Assembly (NCBI RefSeq): GCF_032118995.1
Contig: NC_092659.1
Coordinates: 15,680,177-15,744,176, forward strand
Direction: 5' to 3'
Source of the DNA: Asterias amurensis
Taxonomy: Eukaryota; Echinodermata; Asteroidea; Forcipulatida; Asteriidae
DNA length: 64,000 nucleotides
In this document: in pieces, positions 23,450-35,889 of the stretch
How positions within the stretch are numbered: the stretch's first letter is position 1
Layout: the number at the start of each line of letters is the position of its first letter
Made by a program: the position numbers and the translations under genes
The notes under the pieces: generated by a model
Seen by the model: the letters and a program-made list of their open reading frames with translations, nothing else
The model's database searches: none
What the model was told of the DNA's origin: nothing

Positions 23450-23786
23450 TTAAAGGGTCTATGTAACTTTTGTAGGACAAAAAAACACAATGTCCACAGA
23501 TTTACACTAAACTTACACAGTTTGAAGATAATGATAGTAGAAAGCTTCCCTGAAAATATTACGTGCTGAGGTGCTGTAGTTTTAGAGAAATGTTTTGTCC
23601 GAGACGAAAATTATTGTAATCATTTACAAACGTATTTTCATGACATTGTTTTTACTCATTTCTCAAAAACTACGGCACCTCAGTGAGTAATATTTGAAGG
23701 GATGCTTTCCACTATCATTATCTTCAAACCCTGTAAGTTTAATGTAAATCTATGGACATTTTGAAAAAAGTACCCAAATCCTTTAA
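23450..23786. mobile_element. TTAA MITE, 'AGATAATGATAGTAGAAAGC' family
   Basis: TTAA flanks, ends AGGGTCTATGTAAC / GTACCCAAATCCT, and mirror-image halves as in 16088-16453. Lies between WDR44 and COPS9. Confidence 0.85.
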
Positions 23787-24857
23787 CAAGGTTTTTATTA
23801 CCCTCCACCGTACATGTATCTGCCTTTTTGGAAGTCAATTCCTTTGCAATACAGTTTTGACTCGCCAAAATGGCGGAAAGGATAGGCGGGTGTCATTAGA
23901 TCACTGTGAAAGTCAATTTGCTTAAAGGGAAGGTATACATTTGGTCACCACTCTTAAAATTAATGGCAACACCAACTTCTGGTTAGGAGCCTACAGCAGC
24001 ATTTGATAGTATAAATCAAATTGATAGAAATTTCCCTTCAAAGTTATGTGGTTACATGGAAAAAGATAACTATTTTTATGCCCCAATACTTGAATCTGAG
24101 ATAACGCTTCTCAGATTGTGTATTCCTAATTGGAAATTGTTCTTCCTGCTTGGACATTTTTCACTACTTGTGATTTTCAAAAACGTGACCACCTTTTCAA
24201 ATTAAATGTTCAGCTTTTATTGTTTACATCTACATTTATAGGATTAAAACAAATGACAATTCCCAAAATCAAAGATTTACTTTGCCTCAAAAGGGCCAGA
24301 TTGTTTTCAAAGATCATGTTACAGACCTCGAAGTACTTGTGGGGGCCATGTCCTCGTTTGCCCCTCTTCTTGGCCTTTGTGTCGCTTCAAAAGTTTCCGT
24401 AGATTTTCAAATGGAAGTGCCCTTTACAAAATAAAAATGGCATTGCCCTTTCAAAATTGAAATTGAAATAACCTGTTCCATCAGATTCACCTGCCTGCAG
24501 GATAGATTTGTGAACAGGCATGATTGGTCAATACGAGGTTAAATAAAAATCTTCATACTTAATCGCGATTTCCACCGCTTTCAGGAACTTTTGATATAAT
24601 AAAAGAAATAGTTGTAATGATCAATTATTGTATAGCGCATCTCACATTCACAGAGAAGTCTCCATGCGCCTTGTATGGGGGTCAACTGTGATTTGTTTAC
24701 AATTCCTGATGTTATACGTGGTAATTACATGTACATACTAAAATGGATTGATGTACCATTTCTTTACACACAACATCTTACCAAATTCTAAACAACCGAA
24801 AGCAATGTTCACAAGTACCTGAAGCGCCAACAGTAAAATAATAATTGACATGATCTA

Positions 24858-25158
24858 GGACCAATTTCATAGTGCAGCCTAGCACAGCAGTAAGCAAATT
24901 TTTGAGCTAACTATATATAGTTGTATAGCAGACAAATTTGCTTAAGCGTCAGTGTATTTCACTGTTGAGCAAAAACATTTGGCAGCCAGCTTGTGTGTCA
25001 ACCATGGATTTGCAGCGTTACGTCATTCATTTGTATACAGTTAGCACCGCAAGGTTAGTATTATACCTTTTCATGTGCTTTCGGTTATAGGTGCTACGAA
25101 ATAGAAACTTGCACAGTGACAGTAAGCACAACATCAGCTCAATGAAATTGGGCCCTGG
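24858..25158. mobile_element. MITE related to the 'CCAATTTCATAG' family
   Basis: Ends GGACCAATTTCATAG and AATGAAATTGGGCCCTGG are inverted; the interior has GCAAATTTGCTTAAGC-like and ACGTCATTCATTTGTAT words shared with 36539-36790. Confidence 0.6.
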
Positions 25159-25461
25159 TCCTTAAACCAAAGGGTTAACTTTTAACAATCCATGAAACTT
25201 CAGCATTGAAATGGTCACAACTGACATGGTTGAAATATTTACAGATAATCATATTAAACAAACTGTTTACAAAAGTACTACCCAGTACCAACAAGATCCA
25301 GCCTTGCTGTTAACGATTTAAGAAGTAAGTCCACCCCTCCTATTGGACCATTACACTTTCAGTGACTAAGTTTACTGCAGTCTTGCGGTCGTTCCATTCA
25401 GACAACTAGGGGAGTGATGAACAGTCTTCTCGCTGAGTGGGCTGACCATCTGCTGACTGTG

Positions 25462-28400
25462 TTAGGACAAGTCATCGTCATCGAAAAGATCTTCGAAATC
25501 TGTGAGTTAAACCATAATACAAAATATGACAAAAGTGTGTCTGGGGCAGATAGTATACATTTTCTAGTAAAGAGAAAGAAAAGTAAGATAATAATACTAG
25601 TTTCTTATAATGCGCTTTATCACACCCCTAGGGGCGTATCAAAGCACTCAGTATTGTGCCCTGAAAGGTGTATGTGGAGCTATGTTTTCGAAGTACGAGA
25701 TATTTCCTTTATACATGTAGCATCATGTAATGGTTTACAAGGTGCTGTGACGCAATATGCTGTCAATCAGACCAGGAACCCCCTTTTTTTTTCATAAGTG
25801 CACTGTTTGTTTTTTTACGTGCATTACACAGCACGAGGGACCAATTGCTTTACATCCCATTCGAATGACAAAACATCACGGTTAAGTGTCTTGCTTTAAA
25901 GGGACACAGGTGTCCTGACTTAGCTTCAAGGGCGATATCACGATAATATTGAAAATCGCGATACCACTTTTTAAACGATGACGATATCATCGTGATTTTT
26001 TGTTAATCGAATTATCGGTAAATCGCAGTTTTGATGAAGTATCACGATGTCCTCCCTAATTGAGACGATCTTGCAACAACAAAGGGCTGTTTTAAAACAT
26101 ACAAAGTCCCAGACCAGACTGCAAGATTCCCCAGGTAATCCAAACTGACCAGTTTCTTTGAAAAAACCCAACTCTAGGTCGACCCAAGTAAATTGTTGTT
26201 TCAGACAGGCGAACTTAACAATGGCTCGGCTCATGACAAGATCGACGTTTGAAACTATAGACAATCCCGAGTTGTTCCAGACGACTGCAACAGTCGATGC
26301 TTCGACTTCCATAGGTTCAAGTCACTCCTAACAACTGTTTCAGATGTCAAACCTTCATGTACTTGTATCAAAATTTGGTTTATTTGACACTGAAGCGCCT
26401 GTCTGAAAGGAGTGTAAGTTAGCCTGCTACGTGTAACTTACCATTAAAGAAGTCACTGTGAACAGCCTTTTCATTTGCAGCTAGGTCCATGAGCAATCCT
26501 GCAGTTCCGCCCGCCTGGAAACAAACAGTTTATAAAAAAAAATATAACAAACCAAATAAACGCAACTTAAAATCAAATCTAATTATCAACATGAGAAGAG
26601 AACCTAGCAAAAAAATGTTTGCAAAATAAATCAAAACTAAATCAAATCAATTCAACTCAAAACCAAATCTACTTCAACAAGACCCCCTAAGGTACATGAT
26701 TGTATTCCCTGCTATCTAACCTTTAATTTAAAGGGTGTATTGTACAAAAAACACAATGTCCACAGATTTACACTAAACTTACACAGTTTGAAGATAATGA
26801 TAGTAGAAAGCTTACCTGAAAATACTACGTGCTGAGGTGCTGTAGTTTTTGGGAAATGAGTAAAACAATGTCATGAAAATAGTTTTGGTCTCATGAGACC
26901 AAAATTATTTTAAGCATTTACAAACGTATTTTCATGACATTGTTTTACTCATTTCTCAAAAACTACAGCACCTCAGTAACTAATATTTGAAGGGAAGCTT
27001 TCCACTATCATTATCTTCAAACCCTGTAAGTTTAATGTAAATCTATTAGACATTTTGAAAAAGTACCCAAATCCTTTAAAGCCATTGGACCCTTTCGGTA
27101 CAGAAAAAAAAAAAAAGTTCACAGATTTACAAATAATTTACAGGGTTTACAGAAGGTAATGGTGAAAGACTTCTCTTGAAATATTAGTCCATGAAATGCT
27201 TTACTTTTTGAGAAAACAGTAAAACAATATAAATTCTCGTTAACGAGAATTACGGATTTGTTATAAACACATGTCATGACACGGCGAAACGCGCGAAAAC
27301 AGGAGTGGGTTTTCCCGTTATTTTCTCCCGACTCCGATGTCCGATTGAGCCTAAATTTCCACAGGATTGTTATTTTATATATAAGTTGTGATACACGAAG
27401 TGTGGGACATGGACAATACTGTTTACCGAAAGTGTATAATGGCTTTAAAGGCTAAACTGTATGTTTGCTACTATTTACTATTAGGATGTCCTTTTTTCAA
27501 GGTGTCCCTAAAATCAAGGCAAATCTTTTATCTCTCTGTGCGCAACAGTCCCTAAATAAAATGTTTGTGCTTTGACCAAACAAAGAGTCTCCTCTCCATT
27601 GACCAAAACTTAGAAACATGTAAGGCTCCACTGGTTAGTTGCACTTTTGTAAATGAAAAAAGGTTTGGTATTTGAGGCATTTCTACAAGGTACGAAAATG
27701 TATCATAATGTTGGGGGCCTTCATAAGAAATTTGCCCACCGAAAAGTTTCATCAAACACTTTTTCAATTTACAATTCACGACGATCGAATCATGTGACTG
27801 AATATTCTGCAGAGCATTCTGGGAAAAAAATACAAAGGCTTAAAGAAGCAATGTGCTTTATGTCATTTTCTAATACATTTGGAGAATTTTTTTTTTTAAC
27901 CCTCATATCAATCTGTCAATACCAACATTTAAACATCGGCTTGGTGATTCAATTATCACTGTTTATTTATACGCTTTATTATAAATGAAAAAAAAAAAAG
28001 ACATAATTTTTTTTAGATAAAACCAGATTTGAAAGCCAATAACATTCACACTTTGGATGAACTATAGAATACAGGGCCACACTCGGCTAACCCTAACCCA
28101 AACCCTATCCCTGATTGCATTCCCGCAGCGAGGGTTAAGTGGAGTGGCCCTGTATTCTATAATTGTACCCACACTTTTTATTATTATTTTTTTTTTTTTT
28201 TGTAAATTACCATGGTCATTTTTAAAATGTCACAACAAATATTTTGAATAAAATGAATACAACGGATGGCCTATGAGTCATACACAAAGTCTCATAAAAC
28301 ACTTGTAGTCACTGGACATGCTGGAGATGTTTCTTCCACATATCATCTGATCACATGGCTTCACCGGGAAACCATACTTACTCGTTTGCCTTAAAAACAG

Positions 28401-29119
28401 GAAAAACTCAAAACAAACTGACAAATGGGACGCTGTTGAGTGTTGTCGATGTGTGGTGTGGTGTGAAAATTTCATAATCATTGTCCAACAAGTTTTAATA
28501 ATTTGTTTGCATACTTCTTTCTTATATTATATTATATTATAAACAATTGAAGGTATTTTATATTAGGGCATTGAACACGGGACAGTGGCGGATAATATTT
28601 GCATGAGGCCTATCATAAGGTTTATTGCCAATAGCAAAATATCAAGAGAGGGCGCTGTTGAACCTACACAAAGGTAAAGGCGTTGCGTGCGCGAGTCGAA
28701 GAAACTGCATAGAAACCGCTCCATGTTCCTTCCCACAACAACGCATTGCGATTCTGAAACCTTATGACCACGCAACTACCTTATATTAACTGGGTGCCGA
28801 GTTTGTATTGGTACATGTGCCGAGTTTGTGGGTGTCGAGTTTGCAAGGTGCCGAGGTTGTAGGTGCCGAGTTTGCAGGTGCCGAGTTTGCAAGGTGCCGA
28901 AGTGCCGCGGCCGGGCCCGGTCCCCTTAGGGTGTACCCGAAAAAAACTGAACTGCACTGAAATTAAATAATGAGTTAGCATAAATCAAAAATGTACTGTA
29001 CTCACTGATATAACTTATAACAGGAAATACCTTATAACAGGAATATTTACCTCATCAAGATCCACATAAGGTCCTGACCCTTCCGGAAACATTTCATCGA
29101 CAGCAACAGTAGGTTTCAT
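25462..29119 (-). CDS. COPS9: COP9 signalosome complex subunit 9, three exons
   Basis: Exons on the minus strand: 29051-29119 (start ATG at 29119), 26442-26514 and 25462-25499, each with GT-AG sites and matching phases (180 nt, 59 aa plus stop). The pieces read [23 protein letters not shown], then [18 protein letters not shown] and HSDFFN, then [12 protein letters not shown]. This matches vertebrate COPS9 (57 aa) almost residue for residue: the [12 protein letters not shown] block, the [14 protein letters not shown] helix, and the acidic FEDLFDDDD tail that docks on the signalosome core. COPS9 is the smallest subunit of the COP9 signalosome, the cullin deneddylase. The gene lies tail to tail with WDR44. 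Intron 1 holds two MITEs and a minisatellite; intron 2 holds a possible hAT remnant. Its exons are too short to stand out by frame length. Confidence 0.96.
25925..26060. mobile_element. Possible hAT-like terminal fragment
   Basis: In COPS9 intron 2. GGGCGATATCACGATAATATT followed by repeated ATCGCGATA / TATCATCGTGAT words resembles hAT subterminal regions. No partner end was identified. Confidence 0.3.
26728..27079. mobile_element. TTAA MITE, 'AGATAATGATAGTAGAAAGC' family
   Basis: In COPS9 intron 1. TTAA at both ends, mirror-image halves, and nearly identical to 23450-23786. Its right TTAA is also the left TTAA of the next MITE. Confidence 0.85.
27076..27448. mobile_element. TTAA MITE, 'AGCCATTGGACCCTTTCGG' family
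   Basis: In COPS9 intron 1, abutting the previous MITE. Inverse of the copy at 8969-9341, with ends AGCCATTGGACCC / AGTGTATAATGGCT. Confidence 0.85.
28062..28161. repeat. Palindromic element
   Basis: ATAGAATACAGGGCCACACT and the inverted AGTGGCCCTGTATTCTAT enclose CCTAACCC-type words. Lies in COPS9 intron 1. Probably a small MITE; only one copy seen. Confidence 0.55.
28605..28765. repeat. Dispersed repeat (pair with 21380-21550)
   Basis: Same orientation and word order as 21380-21550. In COPS9 intron 1. Confidence 0.6.
28795..28905. repeat. Minisatellite, GGTGCCGAGTTTGCAA units
   Basis: About six imperfect units of 14-17 bp within COPS9 intron 1. Confidence 0.7.
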
Positions 29120-31190
29120 CTTCAAATTTGACACTGTTGTTCCCTTTTTCTCGCAACAAAACTTCGATAAAAGCTATCCTGTAACACGGTGGTCGCGTGC
29201 TATTTTATTACAGTGTTAAATGAACGAAGTGAACAGGCTGAAGAACTAGGTACCAGTCTATATCAAGTTACAATTCGATTGAACATTGAGGGCGGTCTAT
29301 AAACATAGGCCCTTTTCGAAACCACAACTTTGGCTACCAGCAGGGCCCAAACGCAAGTTGTGATTAGTCTCTTGCAGTCGTAATGTTGTGTTTATTTTTG
29401 AGCCAATACTATTTTCTGTATTAAACCATCTAAAGTTCAACCCCGTCATATTTTGTAACGTAACTGCTTTGGGTAAACTGTCTACTGACACCTTTTAATG
29501 GTTGGATCCCTCAGTTTGTTAACACGGGAGGGCGCCAAAAAGCTCTAAAAGGTGCTCATAGATTCATAGCCGCAACCAATGCTTGTGCTAATTAATATTC
29601 AAAAGTTATTTTAAAACCTATTTTAAGTATCTGAACCTCTTGAAAACCAATCAAATATATTTTCGTACAACTAATAAAACATCTGATTTCTTTTCAATTT
29701 TTGGCAGGTCAGCTTTCGGAATTTTTGCTAATTAGGCCATACCCCGGAAAAAAAACACAGACAAAATAATGTGTTTTTTCCTAAACCGCTGCAAGTATGA
29801 TCACTTTTTCACTTCCCAAGCCAAATAGGACCAACCTCAAAGCCTACATTTATCACATCTCCTCAAAAGCTGAAGCACATAGCACCCAGGTTGTGATAAA
29901 TTGTTATAGGCCCCTTGCGATACAATTAATTGCATGACCCCAAAACAATATTATTAAACAGAATTTGAGGCCATGGAATGATAACCCTGTTTTGCGCATG
30001 ACTTTTGGCCTATAGTGGCACCCTGACAACTAATGGGGCTTATTCGTCTCTCGTCACCTCTTGGCTATTGTAAAAATATATTCCATCATACATAATTGAA
30101 TTTTAATAATCTAATTTAGATAACTGAGCTAAAACAGAACACGAACAAGCATAAACAATAATATAAATTCCCCTTTTTAAAAAACCTTTTTCTTTTAAGA
30201 AGAAAGCAACAATAATAAGCCCAAATACTGTGAACAGAAACCGAGACACAAAGTCATTTATTAATATTTGGTCCGTTCCGGCCACGCCCTTCTAATTGTG
30301 TTCTTTTTAGATCTAAATAATTTGTTTTAGTGTTCGGGCGCGAGCAATTTCAAAATATACCAATACTTTTTAGCACTGACAATTAATTACGTATAGGGGC
30401 TTTGAAAAGACAGGGGAATACGGGAACACAAAGTTATAATAATTACCAGGAATATCACTACCGAGTAAGCATTAATCGTAATAATTATTACGAACCGGTA
30501 TATCTCATTTACGAAAAACTGCTATGATAGATAATAAGTCATGATAGTTGTATTAGGGGGGCTATAGGTCAAATGAAATGTAAGTCATTATTGTGACTTT
30601 TACTTGAATATTTATAAGATGTAGGCTTTGGTAGTAATTATTGTTACGTTGAATTACAGTTTCTTTCTTTCCTGATAATTAAAAACCGTTTGTACAGTGT
30701 TTAACCTCTAGCAAAGTGTTGTCATGTCGAGCAATAATTCAATTGCGACTTTAAGCAGGGCTTCGGTGTAATAGATGAAAGGAAATAGATAGGGCTTACC
30801 TGTTTTTAATAATATAAATCAACTCAACTTTTAAATCACCACACTGGATAATGTTTTAAAAGCATTTTCAACTCGATGCGCTTTTCAGTTAGAAGAGTCG
30901 TCTTAGGTAAATGTATACAAATTAAAAATGACACGGCATGAATTAAACTTTACTTTACTGGCTAACTTAAATCCATAAATAAATTGAGTTTATATCAATA
31001 TTGGTTTGAAAGTTTGTAACTAGTGGAAACTTTTGAAAAGTTGTCAGTGAAGCAATTTCATTGAAACCACGCAACTATTTACCGTGACATTGACATTCTT
31101 ACCGATCCATAATAATATCGACAGTAAGGAATGTATCGTGTATGTTGAATATCTTCAATCTATCTTAAGTTTCTGTTGTATTTGTTGGTA
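29120..31190. other. COPS9 upstream region, no gene seen
   Basis: About 60 bp of likely 5' UTR or promoter, then AT-rich sequence without convincing exons, repeats or hairpins. Confidence 0.4.
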
Positions 31191-31194
31191 TAAT

Positions 31195-31665
31195 TCACTC
31201 TCCCACAGGCAAACTGTAAGAAATTCCAGCGCATCCCCAAAAAGGCCAGCAGGATTATTGGAGCCGACACTATAAGAGCATGCAAGAAATCATGGAAGAT
31301 TACATTATCACTCAGTTTAATAAGTTTTAACCATCAATTTTTTCAGAACCACTCAGGCAGGGTCCGACAACTATGTCTCAAGACCAACAGTTTTAAGAAC
31401 TCGTTTTCTACCTAGCGCAATATTAACCTTTGTAACAATAGTTGGTCGAGATAACGTGGTGCATTTTTAAAATTTGTTGATTATTGTGTATTCTATGATC
31501 TGTATTATCCCCCTTTCTATTACTTTAATTTTATAAATATATTCTTGTTGTCTATTGTTTTTATGCCTCTACTTGTATTAGATTCTCCTTATAGGCCCAA
31601 CACAGGGAAAACAAATTTCATGCTGTTACCATGACAATAAATATTTTGAATCTTTGAATATCAAG
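31195..31665 (+). mobile_element. LINE 3' remnant
   Basis: A degenerate frame reads KKFQRIPKKASRIIGADT and, further on, GRVRQLCLKTNSFKNSF. This resembles the end of non-LTR reverse transcriptase proteins (typically GRRYRxPRCxTNRxKNSF). It is followed by a 3' UTR ending ATGACAATAAATATTTTGAAT, typical of such elements. It is 5'-truncated with several in-frame stops. Confidence 0.55.
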
Positions 31666-33095
31666 TTGTCTTCAAATGCAGAAACGCATTAAAGTTACAT
31701 GCCTTTTACGGTTCGAATGGTTTTAGGCTTTCCTCTCTTGTTTGTCATAACAGAAGTTGCATTTCCAATGAAAAAGGAACCAACATCTAATAATAAACAC
31801 AAACATATACATGCGCATAAACGCAGCAACATGTTCTTCAATAATTTTGATCAAGATTTTTATCACAACCATGGATGAAGGAAAATACAATATTTCCTGC
31901 CTCCATGTTACATTTATGCGGAGTTCCTTTGCCCTTCCAAATATCAGTCAATTTAATGAGTGCTGTAAAAAACAAACAAAAGTACACTGAACATAGAGAT
32001 CCATTGGTTGACAATTTGCATCGAAAAATTTCATTAAAAACTTTGATGTAACAAACTGTCTCCCTTCCTCCACCGTTGACAATAACTTTTGCCTCAAAAA
32101 CTTAACTCTAGAATGTGAATGAAATGAAGATTCATACACAAAGTTGAAAATAAATCAGAAGAAGCTATTATTGCATTTGGTGCGTCTATTCGCACAATCT
32201 TTATTTCTTTAATGATAGGCAAATACCGTATTATTCCATTGTTGTTTATAAAAAACATTGTTAATTTGCAGTTGGAAATACGAAAGGGTTAAAATGATGC
32301 AAAGAAACAATCCCTCTTCAAAGTTGTGGTTGCAGCCATTTTAACTATTATTTCTGTAACGTTGAAATTTGATTACAACGAGGATTATAAAACCATACTA
32401 TATTGCTGACATATTATCTTTGATGACGAGTTGTTTTATTTGTTAAAAGTAGTTTTAAAAAAGTGAAAGTGGTACCAATCTCCCTAGACGCATTTTTTTT
32501 CCACCAAAGGTTATTTCAACAATTCAAAGTACATGTACATACGTACATCATAAAAGTATGGAACTTTAATCTAAACATGAGAAGAAAATGCATGCAATTG
32601 TACAATTCGTTTTTACAACAATACATAGCAGAACAACATTGTCCATGTCCAACTTGTATAATCTAGAAGAAATTGCACATTATTTTAATATATAAAGGTT
32701 CATGTAAATGACACTACAGAAACTGCTTTAAAAACAACCAAGCTTCTTTAACTATTCCCTTTTTCCACAAATAGAAACGATAATACCACACAAAATTGTC
32801 TTGAACCATTAATGAAAGCTGAACTTTGATGCGTTGGAAGGATGAAATCATCTGCTCTGCAACTTGGCCTTCTATCTTGAACACCCATCTGTTTGTATCC
32901 AATGGAACAGGCCAATGAAATAATACAAAAAGGAAATACGTACTTAGTTGAAATTAATAAAATCATGTAGAAATTATGAGATGAGTGGCTGTGGCAAATA
33001 TTTGTTTTGTTTTAGTTTATAGTTGTAATTCTCTTTTTAAGCTATTTAATGATACAAACCTACTTTTTTATGAATGTATGTATTCAGGTTTTTAA
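31666..33095. other. AT-rich spacer, nothing recognised
   Basis: Only short random frames; no inverted repeats or splice-bounded coding blocks noticed. Confidence 0.4.
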
Positions 33096-34086
33096 TTGAA
33101 TTGTGTAGTTCCCATTGCATTGTGTATGGTTGTGTAGCTTCCCATTGACTTGTGTATGGTTGTGTAGTTTCCCATTGACTTGTGTATGGTTGTGTAGTTT
33201 CCGTTGACTTGTGTATGGTTGTGTAGTTTCCCATTAACTTGTGTATGGTTGTGCAGTTTCCCGTTGACTTGTGTCTGGTTGTGTAGTTTCCCATTGACTT
33301 GTGTATGGTTGTGTAGTTTCCCATTGCATTGTGTATGGTTGTGTAGTTTCCTATTGACTTGTGTATGGTTGTGTAGTTTCCCATTGACATGTGTATGGTT
33401 GTGAAGTGTCCCATTGACTTGTGTATGGTTGTGTAGTTTCCCATTGACTTGTGTATGGTTGTGCAGTTTCACGTTGACTTGTGTATGGTTGTGTAGTTTC
33501 CCATTGACATGTGTATGGTTGTGTAGTTTCCCATTGACTTGTGTATGGTTGTGTAGTTTCCCATTGAGTTGTGTATGGTTGTGTAGTTTCCCATTTACTT
33601 GTGTATGGTTGTGTAGTTTCCCATTGACTTGTGTATGGTTGTGTAGTTTCCCATTGACTTGTGTATGGTTGTGTAGTTTCCCATTGACTTGTGTATGGTT
33701 GTGTAGTTTCCCATTGACTTGTGTATGGTTGTGTAGTTTCCCATTGAGTTGTGTACGGTTGTGTAGTTTCCCATTGACTTGTGTATGGTTGTGTAGTTTC
33801 CCATTGACTTGTGTATGGTTGTGTAGTTTCCCATTGACTTGTGTATGGTTGTGTAGTTTCCCATTGACTTGTATATGGTTGTGTAGTTCCCCATTGACTT
33901 GTGTATGGTTGTGTAGTTTCCCATTGACATGTGTATGGTTGTGTAGTTTCCCATTGACTTGTGTATGGTTGTGTAGTTTCCCATTGAGTTGTGTATGGTT
34001 GTGTAGTTTCCCATTTACTTGTGTATGGTTGTGTAGTTTCCCATTGACTTGTGTATGGTTGTGTAGTTTCCCATTGAGTTGTGTAT
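33096..34086 (-). repeat. 30-bp satellite, left arm (about 33 units)
   Basis: The unit reads GTGTATGGTTGTGTAGTTTC then CCATTGACTT. Variant units (GACAT, GAGTT and TTTACTT endings) recur in the same order at 33481-33600 and 33901-34020, 420 bp apart, giving a 14-unit higher-order repeat. The 30-bp period keeps four of six reading frames free of stops, so long frames here are by-products. Confidence 0.95.
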
Positions 34087-34655
34087 GGGAAACTACACAA
34101 CCATACACAAGTCAATGGGGAACTACACAACCATATACAAGTCAATGGGAAACTACACAACCATACACAAGTCAATGGGAAACTACACAACCATACACAA
34201 GTCAATGGGAAACTACACAACCATACACAAGTCAATGGGAAACTACACAACCGTACACAACTCAATGGGAAACTACACAACCATACACAAGTCAATGGGA
34301 AACTACACAACCATACACAAGTCAATGGGAAACTACACAACCATACACAAGTCAATGGGAAACTACACAACCATACACAAGTCAATGGGAAACTACACAA
34401 CCATACACAAGTCGATGGGAAACTACACAACCATACACAAGTCAATGGGAAACTACACAACCATACACAAGTCAATGGGGAACTACACAACCATACACAA
34501 GTCAATGCGAAACTACACAACCATACACAAGTCAACGGGAAACTACACAACCATACACAATGCAATGGGAAACTACACAACCATACACAAGTCAATGGGA
34601 AACTACACAACCATACACAAGTCAATGGGAAATTACACAACCATACACAAGTCAA
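34087..34655 (+). repeat. 30-bp satellite, inverted right arm (about 19 units)
   Basis: The same unit in reverse complement. Its variant order (GGGG/CCATATAC unit, three normal units, then the CCGTACACAACTC unit) matches the left arm read backwards from 33900. The switch of strand occurs at GTGTATGGG/AAACTACAC near 34087. Confidence 0.95.
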
Positions 34656-35889
34656 AGCGCTAGATACAAAGGTAAAAAACAATTTACAAAATACAACATT
34701 ACAATACAGAGGGTTTCTGAAGAAAACGGTTTAAAAAGACAATTACAAAAAAAGCTACAAGGCAAATCTGGACCAGCCAGTGAAAAAGTAGAAACAACTC
34801 TACAAAAACAGTTATTTAAAATAATATTGCCTAAAAAGGTATGTCTTCAGATGACGCTTAAAAAATGTCAATACATGAACAGTCCTTAAGATGTGATGGA
34901 AGCTTATTCCATAAGGAGGGGGCAGCGATACTGAAGGCTCTGCCACCATAGGTAGATGTCCGAGGAGGTGAGGGTAGTTGCAAGAGGTTAAGGGATGCGG
35001 AACGAAGGGTGCGTGTGGGTTGATGACAATGAACGAGGTCCTGTATGTACGAAGGGGCAAGGTTGTGGAGTGCTGTGAAGGTAAGAATGAGAGTCTTGTA
35101 GATTATCCGTTGTGAAACTGGTAGCCAATGGAGTGATTGGAGGATTGGGGTTATATGCTCGTGACGTTTAACTCGACAGACCAATCTGGCGGCAGCATTC
35201 TGTAGGCGCTGGAGTCTGTTGATTTCATTGGTTGGAAGGCCAATAAGAAGGCTGTTACAGCTGTCAATACGAGATGTCACGAAGGCGTGTATTAGCTTCA
35301 GTGTCGCTGGTTCGTCTAGATAGCTTCGGATTTTGCCTATCCTGTAAATGAAGGACCATCCGGCTCGGCAGATGTTACTGACATGGACCTTCATGCGAAG
35401 CTCACTCTCGAAAACAACTCCTAGGCTTCGAGCTTCGGTGCAAAAATCGACAACCGAGTCACCGATCATGGCTGGTGGAAGATCTGTTGAGCTGCGGAAG
35501 CGAGAGTTAAAATGAAGAATCTCTGTTTTACTGTTATTAAGCTGGAGTTTGTTGTAGACAGCCCACTCCTTAATGTCCTTCACGCAGTCCTCCAGGCGAT
35601 GAACTGCTGCAGTGCCCTCTGATGGCTTGAAGCGTAGGTAGAGCTGAGTATCATCAGCATACATGACATGATTGATGCAATGTTTTGTCATTATAACACT
35701 GATTGGAGCTGTGTAGAAGGTAAACAGTGAAGCACCGCAAACTGAACCTTGAGGAACACCCCAGGGTATGTGATGCACTGAGGATGCAGCCTCACCAATG
35801 GTCACAGTTTGGGAACGGTCACTCAGGTAAGATCTGAACCATTGTAAAGCAGTCCCAGTTATGCCATACCGGCTCTCAAGGCGTCCAAT
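34656..35889 (-). mobile_element. 5'-truncated LINE reverse transcriptase inserted in the satellite (CR1/L2-like)
   Basis: The minus strand carries about 350 codons of open reverse transcriptase. It has GVPQGSVCGASLFTFYTAPI, the catalytic YADDTQLY, LNNSKTEILHF, the thumb-region SLGVVFESEL, and the C-terminal LHWLPVSQRIIYK, APSYIQDL and GGRAFSIAAPSLWNKLP. The first motifs of the palm and the endonuclease are absent, so the copy is 5'-truncated. It splits the satellite and is flanked by CATACACAAGTCAA at 34642-34655 and 35890-35903, consistent with a target duplication, though the array itself repeats that word. The frame is open throughout, suggesting a young insertion. Confidence 0.85.

Noticed and set aside
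25971-26312. 113-codon minus frame in COPS9 intron 2
   Set aside because: Lies between two certain COPS9 exons, no recognisable domain; probably inside an old hAT fragment.
28062-28161. CCTAACCC words as an interstitial telomere tract
   Set aside because: Only two or three units, inside a palindrome; not a telomeric array.
33092-34889. Long frames of repeated MGNYTTIHKS, NGKLHNHTQV or LTCVWLCSFP peptides
   Set aside because: A 30-bp unit without stops leaves four frames open at once on both strands; no start context, splice sites or domain. Satellite by-product.
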